In this document: positions 36,760 through 45,240 of the stretch, one piece after another | Position numbering within the stretch: the stretch's first letter is position 1 | Layout of the letters: each line of letters starts with the position of its first letter | From: JAGPUQ01 sp049325095 | Lineage (GTDB): Bacteria > Pseudomonadota > Gammaproteobacteria > Pseudomonadales > Porticoccaceae | Reading direction: 5' to 3' | Assembly (NCBI GenBank): GCA_049325095.1 | Contig: JBMOPO010000033.1 | Location: 26,485-90,484, forward strand | Length of the DNA: 64,000 bases | Notes under the pieces: model-generated | Databases searched by the model: none | What the model was told of the DNA's origin: nothing | Seen by the model: the letters and a program-made list of their open reading frames with translations, nothing else | Position numbers and translations under genes: made by a program

Positions 36760-37671
36760 ATGACCCCTCCCGCCGCCGGCGGCGAACTCGCCCGCCCCCA
36801 GCTCGCCGCCCTGGGCGCCGCCGCCTGCTTTTCAGTCAACATCCTGGTGGGGCGGGCCATGCAGGGCCTGATACCGCCCTTCGCCCTGACCTTCTGGCGC
36901 TGGGCGCTGGTGGTCGCGATCCTGCTGCCGGTCACCGCGCCGACCCTCTGGCGGCAGCGGGCGCTGATCCGGCGCCACTGGCCGGTGCTGGCGGCGCTGG
37001 GCTGCGGCTCGGTGACCCTGTACAACGGGTTCTTCTACCTCGGGGTGCAGCAGAGCGGCGCCATCAACGGCGCCCTGATCAACAGCAGCATCCCGCTGTC
37101 GATCGCGGTGTGCGGCTGGCTGATCGCGCGCGATCCCCTGTCGCCGCGCCAGTTGCTGGCCATCGGCCTGTCGCTGGCGGGCATCCTGGTGATCCTCGCC
37201 CGGGGCGATCCCGCGGCGATCCGGGCGATCCACTTCGGCGCCGCCGACCTCTGGCTGCTCGCCGCGTCCCTGTGCTGGGGGCTCTACTCGGTGCTGTTGC
37301 GCTACAGCCCGCGGGAGTTGCGGGGACTGCCGTTGCTCTGCGCAACCAGCCTCGCCGGCGTGCTGACCACGGTGCCGGCCTATGCCTGGGAACTCGGCCG
37401 CGGAGCCGCCATGACGGTCAACGCCGCCAGCCTGGCCGCGATCGCCGCCCTGGCGCTGGTGCCGTCGCTGGGCGCCTACTTTCTCTACGCCAGGGCGGTG
37501 CTGGCCCTGGGCCCCACCCGCGCCGGCGTCTACCTGAACCTGACGCCGGTGTTCGCGATCGCCGCCGCCGTGCTGTGGCTGGGCGAGGACCTGTACCGCC
37601 ATCACCTGCTGGGGGTGGCGCTGATCGGGTTGGGGCTCGCGCTCAATACCCGGGGCGCCGCCCTCAGGTGA
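36760..37671 (+). CDS. EamA/DMT-family transporter
   Basis: A 303-residue inner-membrane protein with ten predicted helices in two EamA repeats. The first repeat begins LAALGAAACFSVNILVGRAMQ and includes YNGFFYLGVQQSGAINGALINSSIPLSIAV; the second includes WLLAASLCWGLYSVLLRYSP and GPTRAGVYLNLTPVFAIAAAVLWLGE. Members export amino acids or other small metabolites; the substrate is unknown. The chosen ATG removes a long proline- and arginine-rich open stretch upstream. It converges with the MAPEG gene with an 8-base overlap. Confidence 0.87.
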   Translation: MTPPAAGGELARPQLAALGAAACFSVNILVGRAMQGLIPPFALTFWRWALVVAILLPVTAPTLWRQRALIRRHWPVLAALGCGSVTLYNGFFYLGVQQSGAINGALINSSIPLSIAVCGWLIARDPLSPRQLLAIGLSLAGILVILARGDPAAIRAIHFGAADLWLLAASLCWGLYSVLLRYSPRELRGLPLLCATSLAGVLTTVPAYAWELGRGAAMTVNAASLAAIAALALVPSLGAYFLYARAVLALGPTRAGVYLNLTPVFAIAAAVLWLGEDLYRHHLLGVALIGLGLALNTRGAALR

Positions 37672-38059
37672 AGATCGCGCCCAGGCCGCCCAGCAGGGCC
37701 CCGAGCAGCAGGACGATCTGGGCCAGCGCACCCATCATGAAACCGCCGCCGCGGCGCCCGGGATCGGCGACATAGCCGCGGTAGTACCGCCAGCGCCCGA
37801 ACAGGAAGAGGATGCCCAGCAGACAGGCCCAGCCGGCGCTCACCCAGGCGCTGAACAGCAGCATGGCGGGGATGAAAATGATCAGTTGCTCGAGCGTGTT
37901 CTGCTGCACCCGGAAGCGGCGCTCGAATTGGGGATGGCCGGTGGTCGCCGGCGCCGGCACGCCATAGGTCTCGCGGGCCCGCCCGACGATGATGACCAAT
38001 GCGAAATACTGGATCAGGGCCAGCAGGACGATGAATTGCGCGGTCGCCTGATAATCCAT
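37664..38059 (-). CDS. MAPEG family membrane protein
   Basis: A 131-residue protein with four hydrophobic segments, of the membrane-associated eicosanoid and glutathione metabolism family. The signature segment FERRFRVQQNTLEQLIIFIPAMLLFSAW is present, and a C-terminal helix (IVLLLGALLGGLGAIFT) ends the protein. Bacterial members may have glutathione transferase or peroxidase activity, but this is not demonstrable here. The internal ATG is chosen because the upstream 30 codons are an arginine-rich, promoter-like stretch. Confidence 0.86.
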   Translation of the reverse strand: MDYQATAQFIVLLALIQYFALVIIVGRARETYGVPAPATTGHPQFERRFRVQQNTLEQLIIFIPAMLLFSAWVSAGWACLLGILFLFGRWRYYRGYVADPGRRGGGFMMGALAQIVLLLGALLGGLGAIFT

Positions 38060-38132
38060 GGGATGGCTCCTCCGGTGGTCGCCAGACAGGGGTCGGAACC
38101 GGTGCGGGTGCCGCTCCGGCCGGTCCGGGCGC

Positions 38133-38975
38133 TCAGCCCGAGGGTTCAATCAGCTCCGCGTAGCGGTCGAGCAGCGGCTCCAGTTCGGCGGCCGGCGCCG
38201 GCGGCAGGGCCAGGATGGCCCGGGCGACGCCGGCATCCCGCAGCTGCCGCAGGACCTCGGCCTTGGGCGGCGCGGCGAATATCGAAATCTCGAACTGCTC
38301 CGGATCCCGGCCGGCCCCGCGCACCAGTTCGCGCACCTCGGGGAGGCGCTCGAGGATCTGATCGCGCCCCCAGATCGGCATCCAGCCGTCGCCGTAGTCG
38401 ATGGCGCGCCGGACCGCGCCCGGAAAGCCGCCGCCGACATGGATCGGCGGGTGCGGCCGCTGCACCGGTTTGGGCCAGGCGAGCACGGGATCGAAATCGA
38501 CGTGGCGGCCGTGGAATTCCGCCTGCTCCTGGGTCCAGATCGCCTTCATCGCCAGCACCCGCTCCCGCAGCAGGCCGAATCGGGCGCGAAACTCGGTGCC
38601 GTGGTTGCGCATTTCCTCGGCATTCCAGCCGGCGCCGACGCCGAACAGAAAGCGGCCGCCGGAGATCCGGTCCAGGGTGGCGACGCTCTTGGCGGTGTGC
38701 AGGGGATCGCGCTGCACCAGCAGGCAGATGCCGGTGGCGAGCTTCAGCCGGGTGGTGACCGCCGCCGCCGCGGCCAGGGAGATGAAGGGTTCGTAGACCT
38801 CGCAGTACATCCGCGGCAATTCCGCACCACCCGGCCAGGGGGACTCCCGGCGCACCGGGATGTGGCTGTGCTCGGGCAGCCACAGGGACTCGAAACCGCG
38901 CGCCTCGGCCGCCCGGGCAAGCGCCGCGGGCTGGATGCTGTACTCGGTCGGGAAGATGGTCAGGCCCAGGTGCAT
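38133..38975 (-). CDS. LLM-class oxidoreductase (F420-type subfamily)
   Basis: A 280-residue luciferase-like monooxygenase/reductase TIM barrel. Family sequences are MHLGLTIFPTEYSIQPAALARAAE, SLWLPEHSHIPV, LDRISGGRFLFGVGAGWNAEEMRNHG and PHPPIHVGGGFPGAVRRAIDYGDGWMPIW. This pattern is that of the TIGR03619-type F420-dependent oxidoreductases, although FMN-dependent relatives look similar and no F420 biosynthesis gene is in the window. It follows the carbonic anhydrase gene by 7 bases and probably shares its transcript. Confidence 0.83.
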   Translation of the reverse strand: MHLGLTIFPTEYSIQPAALARAAEARGFESLWLPEHSHIPVRRESPWPGGAELPRMYCEVYEPFISLAAAAAVTTRLKLATGICLLVQRDPLHTAKSVATLDRISGGRFLFGVGAGWNAEEMRNHGTEFRARFGLLRERVLAMKAIWTQEQAEFHGRHVDFDPVLAWPKPVQRPHPPIHVGGGFPGAVRRAIDYGDGWMPIWGRDQILERLPEVRELVRGAGRDPEQFEISIFAAPPKAEVLRQLRDAGVARAILALPPAPAAELEPLLDRYAELIEPSG

Positions 38976-38982
38976 GGCGGCG

Positions 38983-39621
38983 TCATCTCCCCCCGCCCGC
39001 CGGCGCGGCCAGCCCGGCGCAGTCTCCGGGCGCGGCGCGGCTCACCTGGAGATCCTTGATCAGGCCGTCGGCGATGCCGTAGATCCAGCCGTGCACCGTC
39101 ACGTCCTGGCCGCGCGCCCAGGCGGCGCGCAGCACCGTGGTGTCGCACAGGGCCCGCACCTGGGCGCGGACATTCTGTTCGCAGAGGGCATCCAGACGGC
39201 GCCCCGCGGGCTGCTGGTCGATCTGGTCCCGGCAGTGGTGGTAGACCTGCTCGAGGTTGCGCAGCCAGTTGTCGATCAATCCCAGCGGGCGGCCGTCCAG
39301 GGCCGCCTGCACGGCGCCGCAGCCGTAGTGGCCGCAGACGATGACGTGGCGCACCTGCAGCACCTCGATGGCGTACTGCAGCACCGCCAGACAGTTGAGG
39401 TCGGTGTGGTGCACCAGGTTGCCGACGTTGCGGTGCACGAAGATCTCGCCCGGCAGCAGGCCGACGATCTGGTTGGCCGGCACCCGGCTGTCGGAGCAGC
39501 CGATCCACAGGTACTCGGGCCGCTGCTGCCCGACCAGGCGGCTGAAGAAATCGGGGTCGCTGGCCTTGACCCGCTCCGCCCAGGCGCGGTTGGCGGCGAT
39601 CAGGTGGTCGAGTTCGGACAT
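38983..39621 (-). CDS. can: Beta-class carbonic anhydrase
   Basis: A 212-residue zinc enzyme interconverting CO2 and bicarbonate in the cytoplasm. Zinc ligands are visible in WIGCSDSRVPANQI (the CxDxR motif) and GHYGCGAVQAAL (HxxC). The N-terminus MSELDHLIAANRAWAERV and the VHRNVGNLVHHTDLN segment match E. coli Can. The short, glycine/alanine-rich C-terminal tail is unremarkable. It lies between the LLM oxidoreductase and the Baeyer-Villiger monooxygenase, all in one direction. Confidence 0.94.
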   Translation of the reverse strand: MSELDHLIAANRAWAERVKASDPDFFSRLVGQQRPEYLWIGCSDSRVPANQIVGLLPGEIFVHRNVGNLVHHTDLNCLAVLQYAIEVLQVRHVIVCGHYGCGAVQAALDGRPLGLIDNWLRNLEQVYHHCRDQIDQQPAGRRLDALCEQNVRAQVRALCDTTVLRAAWARGQDVTVHGWIYGIADGLIKDLQVSRAAPGDCAGLAAPAGGGR

Positions 39622-39651
39622 GGGATCGGCCCGGTGGGGAAGTCGGGGTGG

Positions 39652-41289
39652 TCAGGAGGTGACAAAGCCCGCATAGCCGCTGGCCCTGACCTCGTCGCAG
39701 ATCCGGTGATAGTTGCCCGCGCCGCCGATGTAGGACAGCAGCCGGCGCGGCTTGCCCGCGACATTGGCGCCGGTGTACCAGGAGTTGGTGCGCAGCATCA
39801 GGGTGCCGCGGGCGACCTCGTCGTGGTGGCGCACCCACTCCTCCTCCTTCTCGGCGGTCGGCTCGATCAGCTCGCGGCCGTGCTCGGCGAGCCAGGCGAT
39901 GCAGTCGGTCACCCAGTCGACCTGCTGCTGCAGGCAGGTGGTCATGTTGCAGAACGCGGTGGACGGCGCGAGCGGACCGGCCACGGTGAACAGATTGGGA
40001 AAGCCGTGGACCTGCAGGCCCAGGGTGGAGCGGATGTCGCGGCTCCACAGCTCGGTGAGCGAACGGCCGCCGCGGCCGCGCACGTCCATCCGCGCCAGGG
40101 CTCCGGTACCGGCGTCGAAGCCGGTGGCGAGCACCACCACGTCCAGCGGGTACTCGCGGCCGCCCACCAGCAGGCCCTGCGCGGAGAAACCCTCGATGGG
40201 GGTCGCGCGGATATCGACCAGTTCGACGTTGGCGCGGTTGAAGGCATCGTAGTAGCCGCTTTCGAGCGGCACCCGGTAGGTGCCGAAGCCGTAGCTGTAG
40301 GGCACCAGCTTCTCGGCCACCCGCGGGTCGCGGATCCGCGCGCGGATCTTCTCCCGCACGAACTCCGACACCTCCTCGCTGACCGCCTCGTCCACCACCA
40401 GCTCGGGGAAACTGCCGATCCAGAACGCCAGGGAGCCGTCCTGCCACAGGGTTTCCAGGGCCTCGCGGCGCTGTTGCGGGGTCATCCGGTAGTACTCGCC
40501 CGGCGGGTAGGCGAAGTCGAACGCGAAGCCGGCGAAGGTGTGCCGTACCTGCTCGCGGTACTCCGGGTAGTGGGCGCGCAGTTCTGCGCGCTGGGCGTCG
40601 TCGTAGCGCTCGTTGCGCATCGCCACCGCGTACTGGGGCGTGCGCTGGAAGACCTTGAGCTCCGCGACCTGGCCGGCGATGGTCTGGATCACCTGGATGC
40701 CGGTGGCGCCGGTCCCCACCACCCCCACCCGCTTGCCGGTCAGGTCGAGGCCCTCGCGCGGCCAGCGCGCGGTATGGGCGATCACCCCGCGGAAGCGCTC
40801 GTGACCCGGAAAGGGCGGCACCAGCGGCGCCGAGAGCATCCCGGCGCAACTGATGAAATAGCGGGCCACGAAGGTTTCGCCGGCTTCGCTGCGCAGCGTC
40901 CAGCGCCGGGTCTGCTCATCCCAGCGGGCGTGGGCGATCCGGGTGTTGAAGCGGATGTCCCGGCGCAGATCGAACTTGTCGGCGACGAAATTCAGGTAGC
41001 GCTCGGTCTCGGGCTGGGCCGGGAAGCGCTCCTGCCAATCCCACTCGCGCAGCAGTTCGTCGGAGAACCAGTACTGATAGACGTGCGACTGGGAATCGAC
41101 CCGGGCGCCGGGGTAGCAGTTCCAGTACCAGGTGCCGCCCACGTCGGCCGCGGCCTCGACCGCACAGACCCGCAGGCCGAGCTGGCGCAGCCGATAGAGC
41201 TGGTACAGCCCGGCGATGCCGGCTCCCACCACCACGGCGTCGAACTCTGCGTGGCCTGCGCCACCTCCGGACAGGGCTTGTTCTGGCAT
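39652..41289 (-). CDS. Baeyer-Villiger-type flavin monooxygenase
   Basis: A 545-residue FAD/NADPH monooxygenase converting ketones to esters or lactones. It has two Rossmann motifs (VVVGAGIAGLYQLYRLR and VGVVGTGATGIQVIQTI) and the type I Baeyer-Villiger fingerprint FRGVIAHTARW between them. The YPGARVDSQSHVYQYWF segment is typical of cyclohexanone-monooxygenase-like enzymes. Substrate is unknown. Next to can and an LLM oxidoreductase it may belong to an alicyclic or steroid-like ketone pathway, which is inference only. Confidence 0.9.
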   Translation of the reverse strand: MPEQALSGGGAGHAEFDAVVVGAGIAGLYQLYRLRQLGLRVCAVEAAADVGGTWYWNCYPGARVDSQSHVYQYWFSDELLREWDWQERFPAQPETERYLNFVADKFDLRRDIRFNTRIAHARWDEQTRRWTLRSEAGETFVARYFISCAGMLSAPLVPPFPGHERFRGVIAHTARWPREGLDLTGKRVGVVGTGATGIQVIQTIAGQVAELKVFQRTPQYAVAMRNERYDDAQRAELRAHYPEYREQVRHTFAGFAFDFAYPPGEYYRMTPQQRREALETLWQDGSLAFWIGSFPELVVDEAVSEEVSEFVREKIRARIRDPRVAEKLVPYSYGFGTYRVPLESGYYDAFNRANVELVDIRATPIEGFSAQGLLVGGREYPLDVVVLATGFDAGTGALARMDVRGRGGRSLTELWSRDIRSTLGLQVHGFPNLFTVAGPLAPSTAFCNMTTCLQQQVDWVTDCIAWLAEHGRELIEPTAEKEEEWVRHHDEVARGTLMLRTNSWYTGANVAGKPRRLLSYIGGAGNYHRICDEVRASGYAGFVTS

Positions 41290-41365
41290 GGTCGGTCTCC
41301 CATCGGTTCCCGCGGCTGCCGCCGAGGGGCGGTGGCCGCAGTCATCATGATCGTCGAGGACGCGC

Positions 41366-41371
41366 AGTATA
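41366..41371 (-). promoter_or_regulatory. Candidate -10 for the monooxygenase operon
   Basis: On the minus strand the sequence is GGTATACTGC, a perfect TATACT with an upstream G, about 77 bases before the monooxygenase ATG. No clear -35 hexamer is seen. Confidence 0.3.
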
Positions 41372-41413
41372 CCCCTGGCCGCCGCTGCGCGACCGCATCC
41401 CCCGCCGTCCGGA

Positions 41414-42007
41414 TCAGGATTCGGGCGGCGGCCGGCGTCCTCCCGGGGCGGGCGCCGGGCAGATCAACTCCGGCCAGGCCGCCCGCAGGTAAACCAGCAT
41501 CGACCACAGGGTCAACAGCGCAGACCCGTACAACAGGATCACGCCGAACCGGCTGGCGCCCGGATGGGTCGCCGGGGGAAACAGCAGCAGCACCACGATG
41601 GCGACCATCTGCAGGGTGGTCTTGAACTTGCCGATCCGGGACACCGCCACCCGGGCGCGGCGGCCCAGTTCCGCCATCCACTCGCGCAGCGCCGAGATCA
41701 CCAGTTCGCGGCCGATGATGATCATGGTGGGCAGGGCGAACTCGGGCGTGGCATGGCGCTGCAGCAGCAGCACCAGGGCCACCACTACGATCAGCTTGTC
41801 GGCTACCGGATCGAGGAAGGCGCCGAAGCGGCTCTCCACCCCCAAGCGCCGGGCCAGATGGCCGTCGGCCCAGTCGGTGAGCGCCGCGAGCCCGAACACC
41901 GCGGCGCTGGCCAGCACATGCCCCTTCCAGGGCAGATAGAAGGTCACGACCAGCAGCGGAATCAGCAGCACCCGGAGCAGGGTCAGGGCATTGGGCAGAT
42001 GGACCAT
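41414..42007 (-). CDS. pgsA: CDP-diacylglycerol-glycerol-3-phosphate 3-phosphatidyltransferase
   Basis: A 197-residue inner-membrane enzyme making phosphatidylglycerol phosphate. The CDP-alcohol phosphotransferase signature is complete: D45xxDG..AR at residues 45-53, then G62, D66 and D70 in RFGAFLDPVADKLIV. Several hydrophobic helices flank it. It follows uvrC by 30 bases in the conserved gacA-uvrC-pgsA cluster; the tRNA genes often found after pgsA are absent here. Confidence 0.95.
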   Translation of the reverse strand: MVHLPNALTLLRVLLIPLLVVTFYLPWKGHVLASAAVFGLAALTDWADGHLARRLGVESRFGAFLDPVADKLIVVVALVLLLQRHATPEFALPTMIIIGRELVISALREWMAELGRRARVAVSRIGKFKTTLQMVAIVVLLLFPPATHPGASRFGVILLYGSALLTLWSMLVYLRAAWPELICPAPAPGGRRPPPES

Positions 42008-42037
42008 GGGGGACTCCCGGCCGGGGCGGGGGACAAG

Positions 42038-43861
42038 CTAGCCGCTGCGCAGGGCAGTGTAAATAGCGTCGGCGACCTTGCGATCGATCCCCGGCACCCG
42101 CATCAGGTCGGCGACGCTGGCCTGCGCCACCGAGTCCAGGCCGCCGAAATGGCGCAAGAGTTCTCGGCGCCGCTTGGGTCCCACCCCGGGGATGTCCTCC
42201 AGCCGGGAGGTCCGCCGCGCGCGCGCGCGGCGGCCGCGATGGCCGGTGATCGCAAAGCGGTGCGCCTCGTCGCGCAATTGCTGGATCAGCAGCAGGCTGC
42301 GGGGATCGGCGACCAGCTCGCGCGCCTTGCCGGCGACGCTGAGCAACAGGGTTTCCAGGCCGGGCTTGCGGGACGTCCCTTTGGCGACCCCGACCGCGAG
42401 CACCCCCACCACGCCGAGTTCGTCGAGCACCCGCCGGGCGACGCCGAGCTGGCCGCGGCCACCGTCCACGAACAGCACATCCGGCAGTTGGCCCTCGCCC
42501 TGCTGCAGGCGCCGGTAGCGGCGCGCCAGCGCCTGTTCCAGGGCGGCATAGTCGTCACCCGCGGCGACCCCCTCGATGTTGAAGCGCCGATAGTGGCTTT
42601 TCAGCGGACCCTCGCTGCCGAACACCACGCAGGAGGCGACCGCGGCCTCGCCGCTGGAATGGCTGACGTCGAAACACTCCAGCCGCTGCGGCGGCTCGGG
42701 CAGCCCCAAAATGGCGGCCAGGGCCTCGAGGCGCTCGCGGGTATTGCGCGAGGCCGCCAGATGCCCGGCGAGATTCTGCGCGGCGGTGCGCTGGGCGGTC
42801 TCCACCCAGCGCGCCCGCGCCGCACGCGGCCGGGTGCGGATCGCCACCGCGCGCCCGGCCGCCTCCGCCAGGGCCGCCTCCAGCAGCTCGGCCTCCTCGA
42901 TCGCCGCGCCCAGCAGCAGCTCGCGGGGGATGTCGACCGCCACCCCGCGCTCCAGATAGTGCTGGGAGACGAATTCGGCGAGCACCTCGCCGGGCTCGGC
43001 GCCGGGCGGGAGCGCCGGATAGAAGCTGCGGCTGCCCAGCATCCGGCCGCGGCGCACATGGAGCATATGGACACAGGCCCGCTCGGCGCCGGTGGCGACC
43101 CCGATCACATCGAGGTCGCCGCTGCCCGCCTCGATCGCCTGGTCGGCCTGAATGCGGCGCAGGGCCGCGATCTGGTCGCGCAACGCCGCCGCCCGCTCGA
43201 AGTCGAGGCGCCGGCTGGCCGCCTCCATCTCGCCCTCCAGTTCGCGGGTCAGCTCGCGCTCCTTGCCCTCCAGGAACAGGCGCGTGTGCTCGACGTCGCG
43301 GGCGTAGTCCGCAGCCTCAATGTAACCCACGCAGGGCGCGGTGCAGCGGCCGATCTGATATTGCAGACAGGGCCGCGAGCGATGCCGGAAGACGCTGTCC
43401 TCGCACTGGCGCACGCGGAAGGTCTTCTTGAGGAAGGTCAGCGTCTCGCGCACCGCCAGAGCGTTGGGATAGGGCCCGAAATAGCTGCCGGGGGCGCGCT
43501 TGGCCCCACGGTGCATGGCCAGCCGCGGGAAGGGATCGCGGTCGGAGAGGTACAGGTAGGGGTAGGACTTGTCGTCGCGAAACAGGATATTGAACGGCGG
43601 CCGGTACTGCTTGATCAGATTCTGTTCGAGGATCAGCGCTTCGAGCTCGGTGCGGGTGACGGCCACCTCGACCCCGGCGATGCGCTGCACCAGGGCCGCG
43701 GTCCTGGGCGCCAGGCCGCTGGTCCGGAAATAGCTCGCCACCCGCTTGCGCAGGTTCTTCGCCTTGCCGACGTAGAGCACGGCGCCGTCCGCGGCCAGCA
43801 TCTGGTAGACGCCGGGCCGCTCAGTCAGGCTGTGCAGAAAGGATTTGGCGTCGAAGCTCAT
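42038..43861 (-). CDS. uvrC: Excinuclease ABC subunit C
   Basis: A 607-residue nuclease making both incisions in nucleotide excision repair. The N-terminal GIY-YIG domain has PGVYQMLAADGAVLYVGKAKNLRKRV. A cysteine-rich region (CLQYQIGRCTAPCVGYI) and UVR motif follow, then the RNase-H-like C-terminal nuclease domain (CFDVSHSSGEAAVASCVVF, LFVDGGRGQLGVA) and the HhH tail (LEDIPGVGPKRRRELLRHFGG). Downstream of the gacA gene by 31 bases. Confidence 0.97.
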   Translation of the reverse strand: MSFDAKSFLHSLTERPGVYQMLAADGAVLYVGKAKNLRKRVASYFRTSGLAPRTAALVQRIAGVEVAVTRTELEALILEQNLIKQYRPPFNILFRDDKSYPYLYLSDRDPFPRLAMHRGAKRAPGSYFGPYPNALAVRETLTFLKKTFRVRQCEDSVFRHRSRPCLQYQIGRCTAPCVGYIEAADYARDVEHTRLFLEGKERELTRELEGEMEAASRRLDFERAAALRDQIAALRRIQADQAIEAGSGDLDVIGVATGAERACVHMLHVRRGRMLGSRSFYPALPPGAEPGEVLAEFVSQHYLERGVAVDIPRELLLGAAIEEAELLEAALAEAAGRAVAIRTRPRAARARWVETAQRTAAQNLAGHLAASRNTRERLEALAAILGLPEPPQRLECFDVSHSSGEAAVASCVVFGSEGPLKSHYRRFNIEGVAAGDDYAALEQALARRYRRLQQGEGQLPDVLFVDGGRGQLGVARRVLDELGVVGVLAVGVAKGTSRKPGLETLLLSVAGKARELVADPRSLLLIQQLRDEAHRFAITGHRGRRARARRTSRLEDIPGVGPKRRRELLRHFGGLDSVAQASVADLMRVPGIDRKVADAIYTALRSG

Positions 43862-43892
43862 GGCGGCACCACCGCCGCGCCGGCGGGCCGGA

Positions 43893-44573
43893 TCACAGCA
43901 CTTCGTCGGGATCCACCAGCCCGGCCTTGACCGCGGCCAGCGCCAGCTCGACGTCGTTGCCCACCCCGATCTTGTCGTAGATCCGGTACTTGTAGGTGTT
44001 GATGGTCTTGGGGCTGATGCTGAGCACCGCGGCGATCTCGTTGGCCCGGTGGCCGCTGGCGATCATCTGCGCGATCTGCAGTTCGCGCTGCGACAGGGTC
44101 GCGAACGGGGAGCCCTCCGCGGCCGGCTTGAGCCCGTTGACCACCATCAGGCGGGCGATCTCGGGGCTCACGTAGATGTTGCCCTCGATCACGGTCTGCA
44201 GCGCGCGCTGCATCTCGGCGCGGTCGGTCTGCTTGGTGATGTAGCCCATGGCGCCGGCCTTGAGCAACTGCACCGGGTAGGTATCGTCGGCGAACACGCT
44301 GACCACGATCACCTTGAGCCCGGGATTGGCGAGCAGCAGGCGGCGGGTCGCCTCCAGGCCGCCGATGCCCGGCATGCGGATATCCATGATCACAATGTCC
44401 GGGCGCAGCTCGCGGGCCAGGCTCAGCGCCTGCTCGCCGCTCGCGCCCTGGCCGATCACCCGCACCCCGGGCATGCCCTCGATAAGGCTGCAAATGCCCA
44501 TGCGGACGACGTCGTGGTCGTCGACCACGAGCACTTTCTGGAACGGCTGATCGACGGACGCCAGGCTGGTCAT
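43893..44573 (-). CDS. gacA: GacA/UvrY-type response regulator
   Basis: A 226-residue two-component regulator. The receiver domain has VLVVDDHDVVRMGICSLIE, the phospho-acceptor D64 in IVIMDIRMPG, and the VVSVFADD switch region. The LuxR-type helix-turn-helix lies at about residues 155-215 (LSQRELQIAQMIASGHRANEIAAVLSISPKTINTYKYRIYDKI). In related bacteria GacA drives small RNAs that sequester CsrA/RsmA. The uvrC neighbour makes the orthology firm. The N-terminus is about ten residues longer than in E. coli UvrY, so the start may be slightly downstream. Confidence 0.94.
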   Translation of the reverse strand: MTSLASVDQPFQKVLVVDDHDVVRMGICSLIEGMPGVRVIGQGASGEQALSLARELRPDIVIMDIRMPGIGGLEATRRLLLANPGLKVIVVSVFADDTYPVQLLKAGAMGYITKQTDRAEMQRALQTVIEGNIYVSPEIARLMVVNGLKPAAEGSPFATLSQRELQIAQMIASGHRANEIAAVLSISPKTINTYKYRIYDKIGVGNDVELALAAVKAGLVDPDEVL

Positions 44574-44583
44574 GGCGGCAAGC

Positions 44584-45240
44584 CTAGCACCCCGTTCCGG
44601 GATCGGCCACCGGGTCGCGGGCCCAGGCGCGCCGCTCCCCGGCCAGGCGAAAGGTGAGGCTGATCCGCACCCCCGCCACCTCGGGCTGCTTGGGAATCCG
44701 GTGCTGCCAGTGCGCCTGCATGGGGCCCGCCATCAGCAACAGGGATCCCCCGCCCAAGTCCAGGCGCCGGCGCAGGCCGGGGCGCGTGCGATGGCGCAGC
44801 TCGAAGCGGCGCGGCGCGCCCAGGCTGAGCACGGCGATGACCGGCGCCGGGCCCAGTTCGGGTTCGTCGTCGCTGTGCCAGTCGACGCTGTCGGCACCGG
44901 AGCGATAGCAGTTGAGCAGCGCGCTGTTGAACCTCGCCCCGGTGGCGCGCTGGACGCGGTCGCGCAGTGCGGCCAGCCGCGGGGTCCAGGGATTGCGCGC
45001 CAGCCGGGTGCCGGAGTAGCCGTAAGCTGCCCCGGGATCGCCGTACCAGGCGTTGTGGCGCGGAATCCGCAGCCGGCGGCCGGCGATGGTGATTTCGCTC
45101 TGCTCCCAGGGGGTCGCGGACCACAGCGCGGCGCACAGCGCGTCGGCCTCGCCGTCCTCCAGCCAGTGCGGCCACCAGCGCAGCTCCGCGTCGGGCAGCG
45201 CCAACCGCTCCACCGCCGGCGACTCCAGCAGCCCGCTCAC
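44584..45240 (-). CDS. alkB: AlkB-like 2-oxoglutarate/Fe(II) dioxygenase
   Basis: A 218-residue DNA/RNA repair dioxygenase that removes alkyl groups from bases. The iron ligands appear as HxD in VDWHSDDEPELG and the distal histidine in HWQHRIPK, and the 2-oxoglutarate arginines are in RISLTFR. The overall pattern (NAWYGDPGAAYGYSG, FNSALLNCYRSGADS) is closer to the ALKBH2/3-like bacterial group than to E. coli AlkB. A GTG start overlapping the murB stop is chosen; the frame is open far upstream but that part is antisense-like within murB. Confidence 0.87.
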   Translation of the reverse strand: MSGLLESPAVERLALPDAELRWWPHWLEDGEADALCAALWSATPWEQSEITIAGRRLRIPRHNAWYGDPGAAYGYSGTRLARNPWTPRLAALRDRVQRATGARFNSALLNCYRSGADSVDWHSDDEPELGPAPVIAVLSLGAPRRFELRHRTRPGLRRRLDLGGGSLLLMAGPMQAHWQHRIPKQPEVAGVRISLTFRLAGERRAWARDPVADPGTGC

